Assembly (NCBI RefSeq): GCF_900496965.1
Contig: NZ_UFQB01000003.1
Coordinates: forward strand, 124,001-188,000
Length of the DNA stretch: 64,000 nucleotides
Reading direction: 5' to 3'
DNA from: Achromobacter agilis
Lineage (GTDB): Bacteria; Pseudomonadota; Gammaproteobacteria; Burkholderiales; Burkholderiaceae_B
Positions 1 to 10,138 of this stretch are shown here, one piece after another (position 1 is the stretch's first letter; each line of letters begins with the position of its first letter). The notes beneath the pieces are model-generated. The model searched no databases. It was not told the origin of the DNA and saw nothing but the letters and a program-made list of their open reading frames with translations. The translations under genes were made by a program, and so were the position numbers.

Positions 1-15
1 AGGGTTGCGATATGT

Positions 16-939
16 TCACTCATGGCCGGACCTCGCGGCCTGGCGGTCCAGGTGGGCCACGTCTTCCAGCAGCAGCAGCATGGCGGTGCAGTCCTGTTCC
101 TGCCGGCCCCAGGACCTGGCCAGCGCGAACATCTCGCGGGCATAGCCGCCCAGTCCCAAGGGCGCGCCCACCGACGCGGCCAGGTTCATGGCCAGGTTGA
201 TGTCCTTGTAGCCCATGCGCAGGGGGAAGTCGGGGCTGATGTCGCCCGCCAGCACCTTGCCGGGGAAATTCGTGAGGAGCTGCCCGCGCCCCGCCGTAGT
301 GTTGGACAGCACCTTGACGACGGTGGCGCGGTCCAGGCCCAGCTTGGCGGCAAACATCAGGGCCTCGCTCGTCAGCACCATGCCAACCATGGACATGTAG
401 TTGTTGACGAGCTTGAGCCGGATGCCCGAACCGAAAGGTCCCACGTGCACGATCTCATCCGCCATGGCGGCGAAGATGGGGGCGGCCTGGTCGAAGTCGG
501 CCTGCGCACCGCCGGCCATGATCAGCGCCTTGCCCTGCGCCGCTTCGCGCGGCGTGCGCCCGACGGGGGCGTCGATGCAACGCAGGCTCAGGGCCGCCAG
601 GTCGGCGGCGATGCGGTCGGTCTCGACGGCGTCGCCCGTGCTCATTTCGATGACCAGCGCGCCGGGGTTCAAGCCCGCGGCCGCGCCATCGGCGCCGAAC
701 AGCGCGTCGCGGACGTGCGAGGAAGTGGGCAGCATGGTGATCGCCACGTCGCAGCCGCGCGCGGCGTCCAGCGGCGTGGCGGCCCGACGGAAACCGGTGT
801 CCGCCAGCCGCTCCATGGCCGCGGGCATGACGTCGTAGCCTGATACGCCATACCCCTGCGCGGTCAGGTTGCGCAGCATCGCGCTCCCCATGACGCCCAG
901 GCCCAGGAATGCGATGCGGGGTGATTCGGTGTGTTCCAT
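16..939 (-). CDS. 3-hydroxyisobutyrate dehydrogenase-family oxidoreductase, YihU-like
   Basis: A 307-residue NAD(P)-dependent beta-hydroxyacid dehydrogenase. The N-terminal Rossmann motif is GLGVMG (about residues 13-18). The substrate signature VGRT is near 126-129, and the catalytic-lysine region KLVNNYM places Lys176 and Asn180 where the family has its catalytic Lys and Asn. VGRT followed later by NNYMS and TTAGRG resembles E. coli YihU, the 3-sulfolactaldehyde reductase, more than valine-pathway enzymes; this is from memory, not an alignment. It lies downstream of and collinear with the LacI gene, with a 19-base gap, and next to a probable sulfopropanediol cluster. Interconversion of sulfolactaldehyde and DHPS, or another 3-hydroxy acid, is an inference. 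Confidence 0.8.
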   Translation of the reverse strand: MEHTESPRIAFLGLGVMGSAMLRNLTAQGYGVSGYDVMPAAMERLADTGFRRAATPLDAARGCDVAITMLPTSSHVRDALFGADGAAAGLNPGALVIEMSTGDAVETDRIAADLAALSLRCIDAPVGRTPREAAQGKALIMAGGAQADFDQAAPIFAAMADEIVHVGPFGSGIRLKLVNNYMSMVGMVLTSEALMFAAKLGLDRATVVKVLSNTTAGRGQLLTNFPGKVLAGDISPDFPLRMGYKDINLAMNLAASVGAPLGLGGYAREMFALARSWGRQEQDCTAMLLLLEDVAHLDRQAARSGHE

Positions 940-958
940 GGGGCTTGCTCCGGTGTGG

Positions 959-2011
959 TCAGCTGCCTAGCCGCGCACTGGTGCTGCTGCGTGGCGGGGC
1001 GGTGGTGTCGCGGACGATCAGTTCCAGTTCAATGCAGACATTCTCGGGCGGCGTATCGGCGTCGGCGGCCAGCAGGATGTTGGCGGCGCGCTGGCCCAGC
1101 TCGAAGGCAGGCACGTTCAGGGTCGTGATGCCCGGACGGCAGTGGGCGGCCATTTCGATGTTGTCGAATCCCGTGATCGAAATCTGTTCGGGCACGCGCA
1201 GGTTCTGCCACAGGCATTCCTGCAGCGCGCCATAGGCCAGGATGTCGTTGCCGCACATGACCGCCGTAGGAGGTTCGGGCAAGCGCAGCAGCGTGGCCAT
1301 GGCGCGGCGGGCTTCGGGCACGGTGTAGGGTTTTTCGATGACGTACTGCGGCGGCAGGTCGATGCCTCGGCGCGTGAGCGCGCGCGTGAAACCGGCCACG
1401 CGGTCGGCGGCTCGGTCATTGTCCTTGGAGATGCCGGCGATCACGCCGAGGCGGCGGTGCCCGATGTCCAGCAGATAGTCGGCGATGCGCTGCGCCGCCG
1501 CGGCGTTGTCCCATCCCACCATCGGCCAGGGATCGGCGTCGTCGTAGTGGCAGGTAGTGACGAAGGGAATGCCTTTGGAATGCAGCAATTCGTAGAGTTC
1601 GGGGTCGCGGCTGCGCCCGACCAGCATCATTGCGTCGACGCCGCGTTCGATCAGCGCGCGCACTTCGCCCGCTTCGCGCGCGGGGCTGTAGTTGGTGCTG
1701 GCCAGCAATAGCTGGTAGCCATGTTCATGGATTGCCTGCTGCATGCCGTCGACCAGCTTGGCGAACAGCGCGCTATCCACCGTGGGAATGATGGCGCCCA
1801 TAGTGCGGGTCTTGCGCGAGGCCAGCGAGCGGGCTGCGCCGTGCGGCACATAGCCGGCCTCGGCAAGCAGCGCCATGGCGCGAGCCCGCAAGTCGGGCCG
1901 GACTTTTTCGGGGTGGTTCAGCACCCGCGACAAGGTGGCCGACGAGATGCCGCCGGCGGCGGCGATCGACTTCAGGGTGTCCCCGGGTAGGGGCGCAGAC
2001 TTTCGCTTCAT
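959..2011 (-). CDS. LacI-family transcriptional regulator
   Basis: A 350-residue LacI/GalR regulator. The N-terminal helix-turn-helix (about 12-32) includes the family-typical SSATLSRVLN and hinge region. A periplasmic-binding-protein-like effector domain follows, with GFDNIEMA near residue 290. It is divergent from the transport and dehydrogenase operon starting at 2233. A perfect 14-base palindrome at 2015-2028 lies immediately upstream of its start and a near copy at 2124-2137 faces the operon, so autoregulation and repression of the divergent operon are likely. The inducer is unknown; a C3 sulfonate or its oxidation product is the best contextual guess. Confidence 0.9.
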   Translation of the reverse strand: MKRKSAPLPGDTLKSIAAAGGISSATLSRVLNHPEKVRPDLRARAMALLAEAGYVPHGAARSLASRKTRTMGAIIPTVDSALFAKLVDGMQQAIHEHGYQLLLASTNYSPAREAGEVRALIERGVDAMMLVGRSRDPELYELLHSKGIPFVTTCHYDDADPWPMVGWDNAAAAQRIADYLLDIGHRRLGVIAGISKDNDRAADRVAGFTRALTRRGIDLPPQYVIEKPYTVPEARRAMATLLRLPEPPTAVMCGNDILAYGALQECLWQNLRVPEQISITGFDNIEMAAHCRPGITTLNVPAFELGQRAANILLAADADTPPENVCIELELIVRDTTAPPRSSTSARLGS

Positions 2012-2014
2012 ATT

Positions 2015-2028
2015 TGAAAGCGCTTTCA
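2015..2028. promoter_or_regulatory. LacI-type operator 1
   Basis: TGAAAGCGCTTTCA is a perfect 14-base palindrome with the central CG step typical of LacI/GalR operators. It begins 3 bases upstream of the lacI-family start codon, where bound protein would block that gene's transcription or early elongation. Confidence 0.75.
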
Positions 2029-2123
2029 GAAACTTGATGGTGTGAATATACAGTTATTGAAACGCTGTGGTCTATCTCTAGGGTTTTCTCGGGGTTGAAC
2101 GGGATTCTTGCGCGCTTATTCTT

Positions 2124-2137
2124 TGTATGCGCTTTCA
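2124..2137. promoter_or_regulatory. LacI-type operator 2 (imperfect)
   Basis: TGTATGCGCTTTCA matches operator 1 at 12 of 14 positions, with a conserved right half. It lies about 96 bases upstream of the binding-protein gene at 2233 and about 109 bases from operator 1. The pair could control both divergent units, possibly by looping. Confidence 0.55.
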
Positions 2138-2232
2138 AAAAACCGAGCCCAAACGCAGATCTGGGCCTGCTATCCGGGGAATGCCGCGGCAGCTCGCGCA
2201 TGCAGACCGGAATCCACTAAAGGAGACTAAGC

Positions 2233-3285
2233 ATGTCGAGAATCCCCCGCATCCTGGGTTTGTGCCTGGCGCCGCTGGGCGCTTTGTTGCTGACCCCGTC
2301 GGCATCGGCCCAGGCGCCGACCCCCATCAAAGTCAGCTATCAGATCGCCTATTGGGCGCTGCCGATCTACATCGCCACGGAAAAGAACTGGTGGGCCGAA
2401 GCGGGCCTGAAGCCGGAGTTCGTGGTGTACCCCGCAGGCGCGCAGCAGATCGCGGGCGCCGCGTCCAAGTCGTGGGACGTGGGCGGCACGGGCTCGCCAC
2501 CGGCGGTGCTGGGCGCGCAGCGCTACGGCATCGTGACGCTGGGCGTCACTAATGACGAATCGACCGCCAACGGCGTGATGGCGCGCAAGGAGAACGCCGC
2601 GGCTGTGCGCAGCAACGCGGCCAAGGAAGTGAAGGGCAAGCAGGTACTGCTCAGTCCGAACTCCACGGGAGAATACGCGACCATGGCCTGCCTGAAGAAA
2701 TGGGGCATGCAGCGTAGCGACGTCAGCGTGGTGACGCTGGCTCCCGCCCAGCTGGTGTCCGCGTTTATCGGCGGCAATGGCATGTTGGCCGGCACCTGGG
2801 CGCCCAATTTCTACACGCTGAACGAGCAGAGCGGCGCGGAAGTCGTATGCAGCGGCAAGGATGCGGGCGTGATGATTCCGGGGGCGTTGGTGGCGCGGGG
2901 TGAATTCGCCCAGCAGAATCCGGAAGCGGTCGCCAAGTTCCTGGCGGTCTACCTGCGGGCCGTCAGCTTCGAGAAGAACAACAAGGCGGAAGCCATGGGC
3001 TACCTGCGCAAACTGTTCCAGGCCAACGGCATCAAGCTCAACGACGGATACCTGGGGCAGGAGCTGGAACGGCCGATCTTCACGCTGGACGAACAACTCA
3101 AGCTGATGTCGCGGACCGGCGGCAAGTCCACGCTGGACAACGCGTACGAGGCGTTGTCCGGCTACCTGAAAAGCGTAGGCACGCTTACAGAGGTGCCGGA
3201 TCCCAAGGCCTACATCACGGACGACTACATGAAGCGCGTCGACCAGACCCCGGCGCTCAAGACCTTCGCCAACAAGGCCAACTGA
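2233..3285 (+). CDS. ABC transporter substrate-binding protein (SsuA/TauA/NrtA-like), receptor 1
   Basis: A 350-residue periplasmic binding protein with a Sec signal peptide ending near SASAQA. It has the NMT1/SsuA-type fold, including the SWDVGGTGSP pocket region and WAPNFYTL. A strong AAGGAGA ribosome site precedes the ATG. It is the first gene of the operon, separated from its presumed permeases by three dehydrogenase genes. It is clearly paralogous to the protein at 8190-9272 (shared NSTG, WAPN and FLAVYLRAV segments). Transport of a small sulfonate is inferred from family and context; the ligand cannot be read from the sequence. Confidence 0.85.
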   Translation: MSRIPRILGLCLAPLGALLLTPSASAQAPTPIKVSYQIAYWALPIYIATEKNWWAEAGLKPEFVVYPAGAQQIAGAASKSWDVGGTGSPPAVLGAQRYGIVTLGVTNDESTANGVMARKENAAAVRSNAAKEVKGKQVLLSPNSTGEYATMACLKKWGMQRSDVSVVTLAPAQLVSAFIGGNGMLAGTWAPNFYTLNEQSGAEVVCSGKDAGVMIPGALVARGEFAQQNPEAVAKFLAVYLRAVSFEKNNKAEAMGYLRKLFQANGIKLNDGYLGQELERPIFTLDEQLKLMSRTGGKSTLDNAYEALSGYLKSVGTLTEVPDPKAYITDDYMKRVDQTPALKTFANKAN

Positions 3286-4629
<1,344 letters not shown>

Positions 4630-4636
4630 AGCCATC

Positions 4637-5410
4637 ATGCAGAACGACATGTTCCGCCTGTTCGACCTGGACGGCCGCGTTGCGCTGGTTAGCGGCGGCA
4701 GTTCCGGCATCGGCAAGACCATCGGCCTGGCGCTGGCGCGGGCAGGCGCCAGCGTGGTCCTGGTAGCGCGGCGCGCCCAGGAGCTCGCTTCCGCTGCGAG
4801 CGAGTTCGAGGCGGCAGGCCTGCGCGCGCGGCCCTTGCCCTGCGACCTGGCCGACCGTGACGCGCTGCGCGGCTTTGCGGCCCGCGCGGCCGAGCCTTTC
4901 GGCGCGCCCGACATCCTGGTCAACGCCTCGGGCATCAATGTGCGCAAGCCCTTCGAGGATACCGCCGACGAGGACTGGGACCGTTCTCTGGCGATCAACC
5001 TTACCGCGCCCTTCCTGCTGACCCGCGCGCTTGCGCCGGCCATGCGCGAGCGGGGCTGGGGCCGCATCATCAACATTACCTCGCTGCAATGCGTGCGCGC
5101 CTTTCCGGACAGTGCGCCCTATGGCGCTTCCAAGGGCGGCCTGATGCAGCTGACCCGCGCCATTGCCGAGTACTGGTCGCGCTATGGCGTCACCTGCAAT
5201 GCGATCGCGCCCGGCTTTTTCGAGACTCCGCTGACCGCGCCTGTGATGGGCGATCCGGATCGCGTGCGGGCGCTGGCCGCGAGCACCATGATCGGGCGCA
5301 ACGGCCAGCTCGACGACCTGCACGGCGCAGCCGTCTTCCTGGCAAGCGAAGCCTCGGCCTACATCACCGGGCAGACCCTGTTCATAGACGGCGGTTTTTC
5401 GGCCCGCTGA
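4637..5410 (+). CDS. hpsO: SDR-family oxidoreductase, HpsO-like
   Basis: A 257-residue classical short-chain dehydrogenase. The cofactor motif is SGGSSGIG (family TGxxxGIG) near residue 20, the structural motif is NASG instead of the usual NNAG, and the catalytic serine is followed by YGASK. It starts 7 bases after hpsN. In the HpsNOP pathway HpsO oxidises (S)-DHPS at C2 to 1-hydroxy-3-sulfoacetone (dihydroxyacetone-3-sulfonate), so that with HpsP it epimerises the substrate for HpsN. The SDR assignment is certain; the substrate is inferred from gene order. Confidence 0.78.
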   Translation: MQNDMFRLFDLDGRVALVSGGSSGIGKTIGLALARAGASVVLVARRAQELASAASEFEAAGLRARPLPCDLADRDALRGFAARAAEPFGAPDILVNASGINVRKPFEDTADEDWDRSLAINLTAPFLLTRALAPAMRERGWGRIINITSLQCVRAFPDSAPYGASKGGLMQLTRAIAEYWSRYGVTCNAIAPGFFETPLTAPVMGDPDRVRALAASTMIGRNGQLDDLHGAAVFLASEASAYITGQTLFIDGGFSAR

Positions 5411-5434
5411 CCGGCATCTCCGTGGAGTCCAGCC

Positions 5435-6424
5435 ATGAAAGCCCTTGTCTACACCGAGCCCAACCAGCTGATTTACCGGGAGGAACCCGATCCCGTGCCG
5501 GGGAACGGCGACGCGCTGCTGCGCATCGAGGCGGTGGGCATCTGCGGCTCGGATATGCACGCTTATCATGGGCATGATCCGCGCCGCAAGCCGCCGCTGA
5601 TTCTGGGCCATGAGTTCGTCGGCACGCTGGTGGGCGGCAGCCGCGCCGGCCAACGCGTCACCGGAAATCCGCTGATCCATTGCGGCCGGTGCGATTTTTG
5701 CGTGCAGGGCCGCAACAACCTGTGTAACGACCGCGGCATGGTGGGCATGACGCGCCCCGGTGCATTCGCCGAATTCATGGCCATTCCCGAGCGTTGTCTG
5801 ATTCCGGTGCCGCAGGACATGCCGGCCGCCGCGGCCGCGCTGACCGAGCCGGCGGCCACCGCCTTGCACGGCGTGGCGCTGGCGCAGCGGGCGCTCTTCC
5901 GTCCGTTGGCCGAAGCCCGCGCGCTGGTCGTGGGCGGCGGCGCCATTGGCCTGCTCACGGCGCTGTTGCTGCGCAGCCAGGGGTGCCGCGTCAGCTTGGC
6001 CGAAACCAATCCGTTGCGGCGCGCCTCGGCAGGGCGGCACGCGGGCTGCACGGCATTCGATCCGCGCGAGACGGCGCCCGCGCCGGGCGCGTACGAGCTG
6101 GTTGTGGACGCGGTGGGAGGCAAGCTTACGCGGCCGGCCGCGCTGGCTGCGGTGCAGCCGGGCGGCGTCATGCTGCACATCGGCCTGCAGGACTGGGCCA
6201 GCGAAATCGACATGCGGCGGTTGACGCTGGACGAGATTACCTTGATTGGCGCCTACACCTACACCAGCGCGGATCTGCGTGCGACCGTGGAGGCATTGCA
6301 TCGCGGCGTTTTCGGCGATCTGTCCTGGATCGAGCAGCGTGAACTGGGCGCGGGCGCGCAGGCCTTCTCCGACCTGGACGGCGGGCGCGCCGCATCGGCC
6401 AAGATCGTGCTGAGGACGCATTGA
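5435..6424 (+). CDS. hpsP: Zinc-dependent alcohol dehydrogenase, HpsP-like
   Basis: A 329-residue medium-chain zinc alcohol dehydrogenase. Visible motifs are CGSD (catalytic zinc cysteine), GHE, the structural-zinc cluster CGRCDFC...C near residues 85-99, and a GGGAIG Rossmann motif near 170. A GGAG ribosome site precedes the ATG. Third of the hpsNOP-like trio. In the characterised pathway HpsP interconverts a DHPS enantiomer with the C2 ketone, giving net epimerisation with HpsO. It stops one base before the permease start at 6426, so it is cotranscribed. Confidence 0.78.
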   Translation: MKALVYTEPNQLIYREEPDPVPGNGDALLRIEAVGICGSDMHAYHGHDPRRKPPLILGHEFVGTLVGGSRAGQRVTGNPLIHCGRCDFCVQGRNNLCNDRGMVGMTRPGAFAEFMAIPERCLIPVPQDMPAAAAALTEPAATALHGVALAQRALFRPLAEARALVVGGGAIGLLTALLLRSQGCRVSLAETNPLRRASAGRHAGCTAFDPRETAPAPGAYELVVDAVGGKLTRPAALAAVQPGGVMLHIGLQDWASEIDMRRLTLDEITLIGAYTYTSADLRATVEALHRGVFGDLSWIEQRELGAGAQAFSDLDGGRAASAKIVLRTH

Positions 6425-6425
6425 C

Positions 6426-7316
6426 ATGGCGCGCCATCCGCTGTCCCCCCGCGCCATCGCCGCCGCCCAGGCCGCCTTGGCTCTGCTCGACCGGAGCGCT
6501 GTCATGACCGTTGCCAGGCCTTCCGCCTATCCCCCTGCGCCGGCTCGCCGCCGCCTTTCGTTGCGCTGGCTGGTCAGCAGCGCATCGGTCGCGGCGCTGT
6601 TATTGGCCTGGTACGTGGCCACCGGCCCGCTGGAGCTATTGAGCGCGGTTCAGTTGCCGTCGCCCGCCGATGCCTGGGACGCCTTGCTGGAGATTGCCGG
6701 CGAGGGCTATGCCGACGGCACATTGCTGCAACACGTCGCAGCCAGCAGCGCGCTGGTGCTGTACGGTTTCGCGGCGGCGGCGCTGACGGGCGTGCCGTTG
6801 GGCATCCTGATGGGACAAAGCCGGCTGGTCGAAGCCTACGTCAATCCGGTGTTCCAGATCATCCGTCCGATCGCTCCCATTGCCTGGATTCCGCTGACGA
6901 TACTGTGGTTCGGGCTGGGCACCGGCGCCAAGGTCTTCGTCATCTGGCTGGCGGCCTTCGCGCCCACGGTGATCAACACCTATACCGGCGTGCGCAATAT
7001 CGACGAAACGCTGGTCGAGGCGGCGCGCGCCAATGGCGCAGCTGGCCGGCTGATGCTGCTGGACGTCGTCGTGCCCGGCGCGCTGCCGGCGATTTTCACC
7101 GGCCTGCGGACCTCGCTGCAGGCATGCTGGATGGTGCTGGTGGCGGCCGAGCTGGTTGGCTCCTTCGTGGGGCTGGGCCATGTGCTGATCATCGCTACCC
7201 GGGACCTGAACTCGGGAATGATCCTGGTAGCCATGGCTGCGGTGGCGGCGATGGGCATGCTGATGTCCGCGCTGCTCGCGCAAGTCGAACGTAGGATGAT
7301 GCCATGGAAAGCCTGA
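6426..7316 (+). CDS. ABC transporter permease (SsuC/TauC family), subunit 1
   Basis: A 296-residue BPD_transp_1 permease with about six membrane segments. The cytoplasmic coupling loop (EAA-type) is the segment containing VEAARANGA near residues 198-206. An alternative start at 6504 has a GGAG-like site just upstream and would remove a 26-residue hydrophilic lead; I kept the longer start because it directly abuts the hpsP stop. It overlaps the next permease by 13 bases, which suggests a heterodimeric channel. Sulfonate import is inferred. Confidence 0.82.
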   Translation: MARHPLSPRAIAAAQAALALLDRSAVMTVARPSAYPPAPARRRLSLRWLVSSASVAALLLAWYVATGPLELLSAVQLPSPADAWDALLEIAGEGYADGTLLQHVAASSALVLYGFAAAALTGVPLGILMGQSRLVEAYVNPVFQIIRPIAPIAWIPLTILWFGLGTGAKVFVIWLAAFAPTVINTYTGVRNIDETLVEAARANGAAGRLMLLDVVVPGALPAIFTGLRTSLQACWMVLVAAELVGSFVGLGHVLIIATRDLNSGMILVAMAAVAAMGMLMSALLAQVERRMMPWKA

Positions 7317-8122
7317 ACGACGTTCGCCTGGCGCGCGGGCGCGCCGCCGTGTCGCGGCGGGTGGCGGAACGCTGGCTGATGCCGGCCCTCGGAATCGTTA
7401 GCTTATTCGGCGGCTGGGCGCTGCTCTCCGGCCTGGGCCTGGTATCGCCCGCTTTCCTGCCGGGACCGTTGACCGTGCTGCGCAGCATGGCCGAACACAC
7501 GCGCGAGCCCTATGCGGGTTCGGTTCTGCAGATGCATCTGCTGGCCAGCCTGGAGAAATTCCTGATCAGCTTTTCCATCGCCGTCTTGCTGGGCGTGCCG
7601 CTGGGTTTGTTCATGGGGCGCTTCAAAGCGCTGGACTGGGCGGTGGCGCCGGTGTTCGAGGCGTTTCGCTTCATTCCCCCGATTGCCTGGGTGCCGTTTG
7701 CGATCTTCTGGTTCGGCACCGGCTTCCTGTCGCCCACGCTGGTGATATTCGCCGGAGCCTTCGCGCCCTGCGTGTTGAACGCTTATCGCGGCGCCAAGCA
7801 GATCGACCGCACCCTCATTGAGGCCGGCCAGATGCTGGGCGCCGGCCGGTGGGCCACGCTGACGGAAATTCTGCTGCCGGCCTCGCTGGCGCACATCGTG
7901 GCCGGCATCCGGGTCGGCGCGGGGTTCGGCTGGCAGTCGCTGATCGGCGCGGAGCTGATCGTGGGGTCGACCGGGCTGGGCTACATGATCGTGCAGGGCG
8001 GCAGCAATCTGGAACCCGCCATCGTGATAAGCGGAATGATCACCATAGGGTTGATAGGCGCAGGCATCGACTACGCCATGCGCGCCCTGCAACGGCGGGT
8101 GCAGCGCGATTGGTCGCGCTGA
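7304..8122 (+). CDS. ABC transporter permease (SsuC/TauC family), subunit 2
   Basis: A 272-residue permease homologous to its upstream partner. It has similar membrane segments and the coupling-loop region IEAGQMLGA near residue 170. Its start overlaps the end of subunit 1, so translation is coupled. Most SsuC/TauC channels are homodimers; two different adjacent permeases imply a heterodimer or two alternative channels served by the two binding proteins in this operon. Confidence 0.82.
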   Translation: MESLNDVRLARGRAAVSRRVAERWLMPALGIVSLFGGWALLSGLGLVSPAFLPGPLTVLRSMAEHTREPYAGSVLQMHLLASLEKFLISFSIAVLLGVPLGLFMGRFKALDWAVAPVFEAFRFIPPIAWVPFAIFWFGTGFLSPTLVIFAGAFAPCVLNAYRGAKQIDRTLIEAGQMLGAGRWATLTEILLPASLAHIVAGIRVGAGFGWQSLIGAELIVGSTGLGYMIVQGGSNLEPAIVISGMITIGLIGAGIDYAMRALQRRVQRDWSR

Positions 8123-8189
8123 CCGGGACGAAAAAGGAGAGAGAACGGGCGGGCAGTGTGTAGCGGCATTCCATATTGGAGAGAGACAG

Positions 8190-9272
8190 ATGAAACAATA
8201 CAAAGGCCTCAAGGTCTTGGCGGCGATCGTGATCGGGTGCTGGCTGTGGGGGCCCGGGCAGGCGGAGGCCCAGGGCGCGCCGGCGGGCACGGAACTGTTC
8301 ACCATCCGCATCGGGCAGCAGCCGCAGCGGTGGGCGCTGGAGTGGTACATCGCAAGCGAGAAGGGCTGGTGGCAAGAGGTGGGCCTGAAGCCCGAGATTT
8401 CGACCTTTGCCTCCGGTGCGGTGGAAATCGCGGCGGGCGCCTCCGGGTCCTGGGACGTGGGCGGGGCGGGCAACATCCCTTCGCTGCTCGGGGCGTCGAA
8501 GTACGGCTTGCAGACTATCGGCATTGCGGACGGCGAGGCCGCCATCATCACATTGATGGCCATCAAGGACCGGGCGGACGAATATCTCAAGAATCCGGCG
8601 CTGCTCAAGGGCAAGACCATACCCGTTACCAGCAACTCCACAGGCCAATGGGGCGCCGCCGAATGCCTGTCGAAGAAATTCGGGCTCAAACCCGATGACT
8701 ATCGCTTCGTCAACCTCTCCCCGCCCGATATCAACGCCGCGGTGATGAGCGGCAAGTACGACATCTCTTCCGTGTGGGCGCCCAACACTTACATCCTGGA
8801 GGAGGCCATCGGCGCCAAGGTTATTTGCACGGGCGCGGAGTTGAAGATGCCAATCCACAGCTACCTGTTCACGACGCCGGCATTCGCCAAGCAGCATCCC
8901 GACAAGGTGGCCCGCTTCCTGGCGGTCTATTTGCGCGCGGTGGCCTGGCAGCGGGCGCATCCCGAAGAGGCCAGGGCATATCTGAAGGCGTTCTTCGGCA
9001 GCGTGGGCGTGAAATTTCCCGACAAGTACCTGGAGCAGGAACTGCGCGACCGGCCCGCTTTCGACCTGGCCGAGCAGACCAAACTGTTCGCGCCCGGTCC
9101 CGGCGGCGTCTCGGAGATCGTGGGGTGGTGGAACAGCGTTGGGGAATTCATGGTGTCCGTGGGCGTGGTCAAGAAGATTCCCGATCCCAAGACGATGGTC
9201 ACGGGCAAGTATCTGCAGATGATCCAGGACGATCCCAAGCTCAGGGCCTTCGTCGCCAATGTCGCAAAGTAG
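8190..9272 (+). CDS. ABC transporter substrate-binding protein (SsuA/TauA/NrtA-like), receptor 2
   Basis: A 360-residue periplasmic binding protein with a signal peptide ending near GQAEAQ. It shares the domain plan and many short segments with the receptor at 2233-3285 (SWDVGG, NSTG, WAPN, FLAVYLRAV), so the two are paralogues. A GGAGAGA ribosome site precedes the ATG. Sitting between the permeases and the ATPase, it is the conventional receptor for this transporter. Two receptors in one operon may widen the ligand range, for example to two sulfonate stereoisomers; that is inference. Confidence 0.85.
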   Translation: MKQYKGLKVLAAIVIGCWLWGPGQAEAQGAPAGTELFTIRIGQQPQRWALEWYIASEKGWWQEVGLKPEISTFASGAVEIAAGASGSWDVGGAGNIPSLLGASKYGLQTIGIADGEAAIITLMAIKDRADEYLKNPALLKGKTIPVTSNSTGQWGAAECLSKKFGLKPDDYRFVNLSPPDINAAVMSGKYDISSVWAPNTYILEEAIGAKVICTGAELKMPIHSYLFTTPAFAKQHPDKVARFLAVYLRAVAWQRAHPEEARAYLKAFFGSVGVKFPDKYLEQELRDRPAFDLAEQTKLFAPGPGGVSEIVGWWNSVGEFMVSVGVVKKIPDPKTMVTGKYLQMIQDDPKLRAFVANVAK

Positions 9273-9308
9273 GCCAGCGGCCGCGGTTCTCAACAAAGGA
9301 ACGCAAGC

Positions 9309-10127
9309 ATGAGTCAGATCACTTTCGAACGGGTGCAGCGCACCTTCAGCCGGGGCGGCGAGCGCTTCCTGGCGCTGGACGACGTCAGCTTCGAGGTGGG
9401 GGAAAGGGAGTTCGTCTCCATCGTCGGGCCCTCGGGTTGCGGCAAGACCACCTTGATGAGGATGGCGGCGGGCCTGGAGTTTCCCTCGGCGGGTAGCGTG
9501 CGTGTCGGCGGTAGAGATGTGGAGCAGCCCGGGCCCGACCGCGCCGTCGTATTCCAGCAGTTCGCGCTCTTCCCTTGGAAGACCGTGACCGAGAACATCG
9601 GCTTCGGCCTGAAGTGCAAGGGAGCCTCGCGCGAGGCGCGAGCGGCAACGGTGGCGCGTTATATCGAGCTGATGGGTTTGGCGGGCTACGAACAGGCCTA
9701 TCCACACCAGTTGTCGGGCGGCATGCAGCAGCGCGTGGCGATCGCGCGCAGCTATGCGCTGGACCCCGACGTGCTGCTGATGGACGAGCCGTTCGGCGCG
9801 CTGGATGCGCAGACGCGGGTCGTCATGCAGGAAGAGCTGGTCAAACTGTCGCGGCTCAATCCGCGCACGGTGCTGTTCATCACGCACAGCGTGGAGGAAG
9901 CGGTGTACCTGTCGGACCGGGTGGTGGTGCTGACGGGGCGGCCCGGACAGATCAAAGAGATCATCAACGTCTCCGATGTGCGCAAGCGCGAGGACTGGGA
10001 CAGCATGGAACGGATCGAGGACGTGATGGACATGGAGGCGTTCGTGCACCTGCGCACGCATATCTGGAAGCTGCTCCGGGCGCAGGAGACGGAGCCCCTG
10101 GACACCGCCCTGGCCACGGCCCATTGA
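9309..10127 (+). CDS. ABC transporter ATP-binding protein (SsuB/TauB/NrtD-like)
   Basis: A 272-residue ABC ATPase. Walker A is GPSGCGKTT (about residues 40-48), the signature is LSGGMQQR, and Walker B is LLMDEPFGALD followed by the switch histidine in FITHSVEEA. It starts after an AAGGAAC ribosome site 36 bases behind receptor 2 and is the only ATPase in the operon, so it presumably powers both permeases. Confidence 0.9.
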   Translation: MSQITFERVQRTFSRGGERFLALDDVSFEVGEREFVSIVGPSGCGKTTLMRMAAGLEFPSAGSVRVGGRDVEQPGPDRAVVFQQFALFPWKTVTENIGFGLKCKGASREARAATVARYIELMGLAGYEQAYPHQLSGGMQQRVAIARSYALDPDVLLMDEPFGALDAQTRVVMQEELVKLSRLNPRTVLFITHSVEEAVYLSDRVVVLTGRPGQIKEIINVSDVRKREDWDSMERIEDVMDMEAFVHLRTHIWKLLRAQETEPLDTALATAH

Positions 10128-10138
10128 AGGAACGAAAC

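Noticed and set aside
70-90. CAG triplet run
   Set aside because: Five leucine codons read on the minus strand inside the dehydrogenase; no sign of an expanded repeat.
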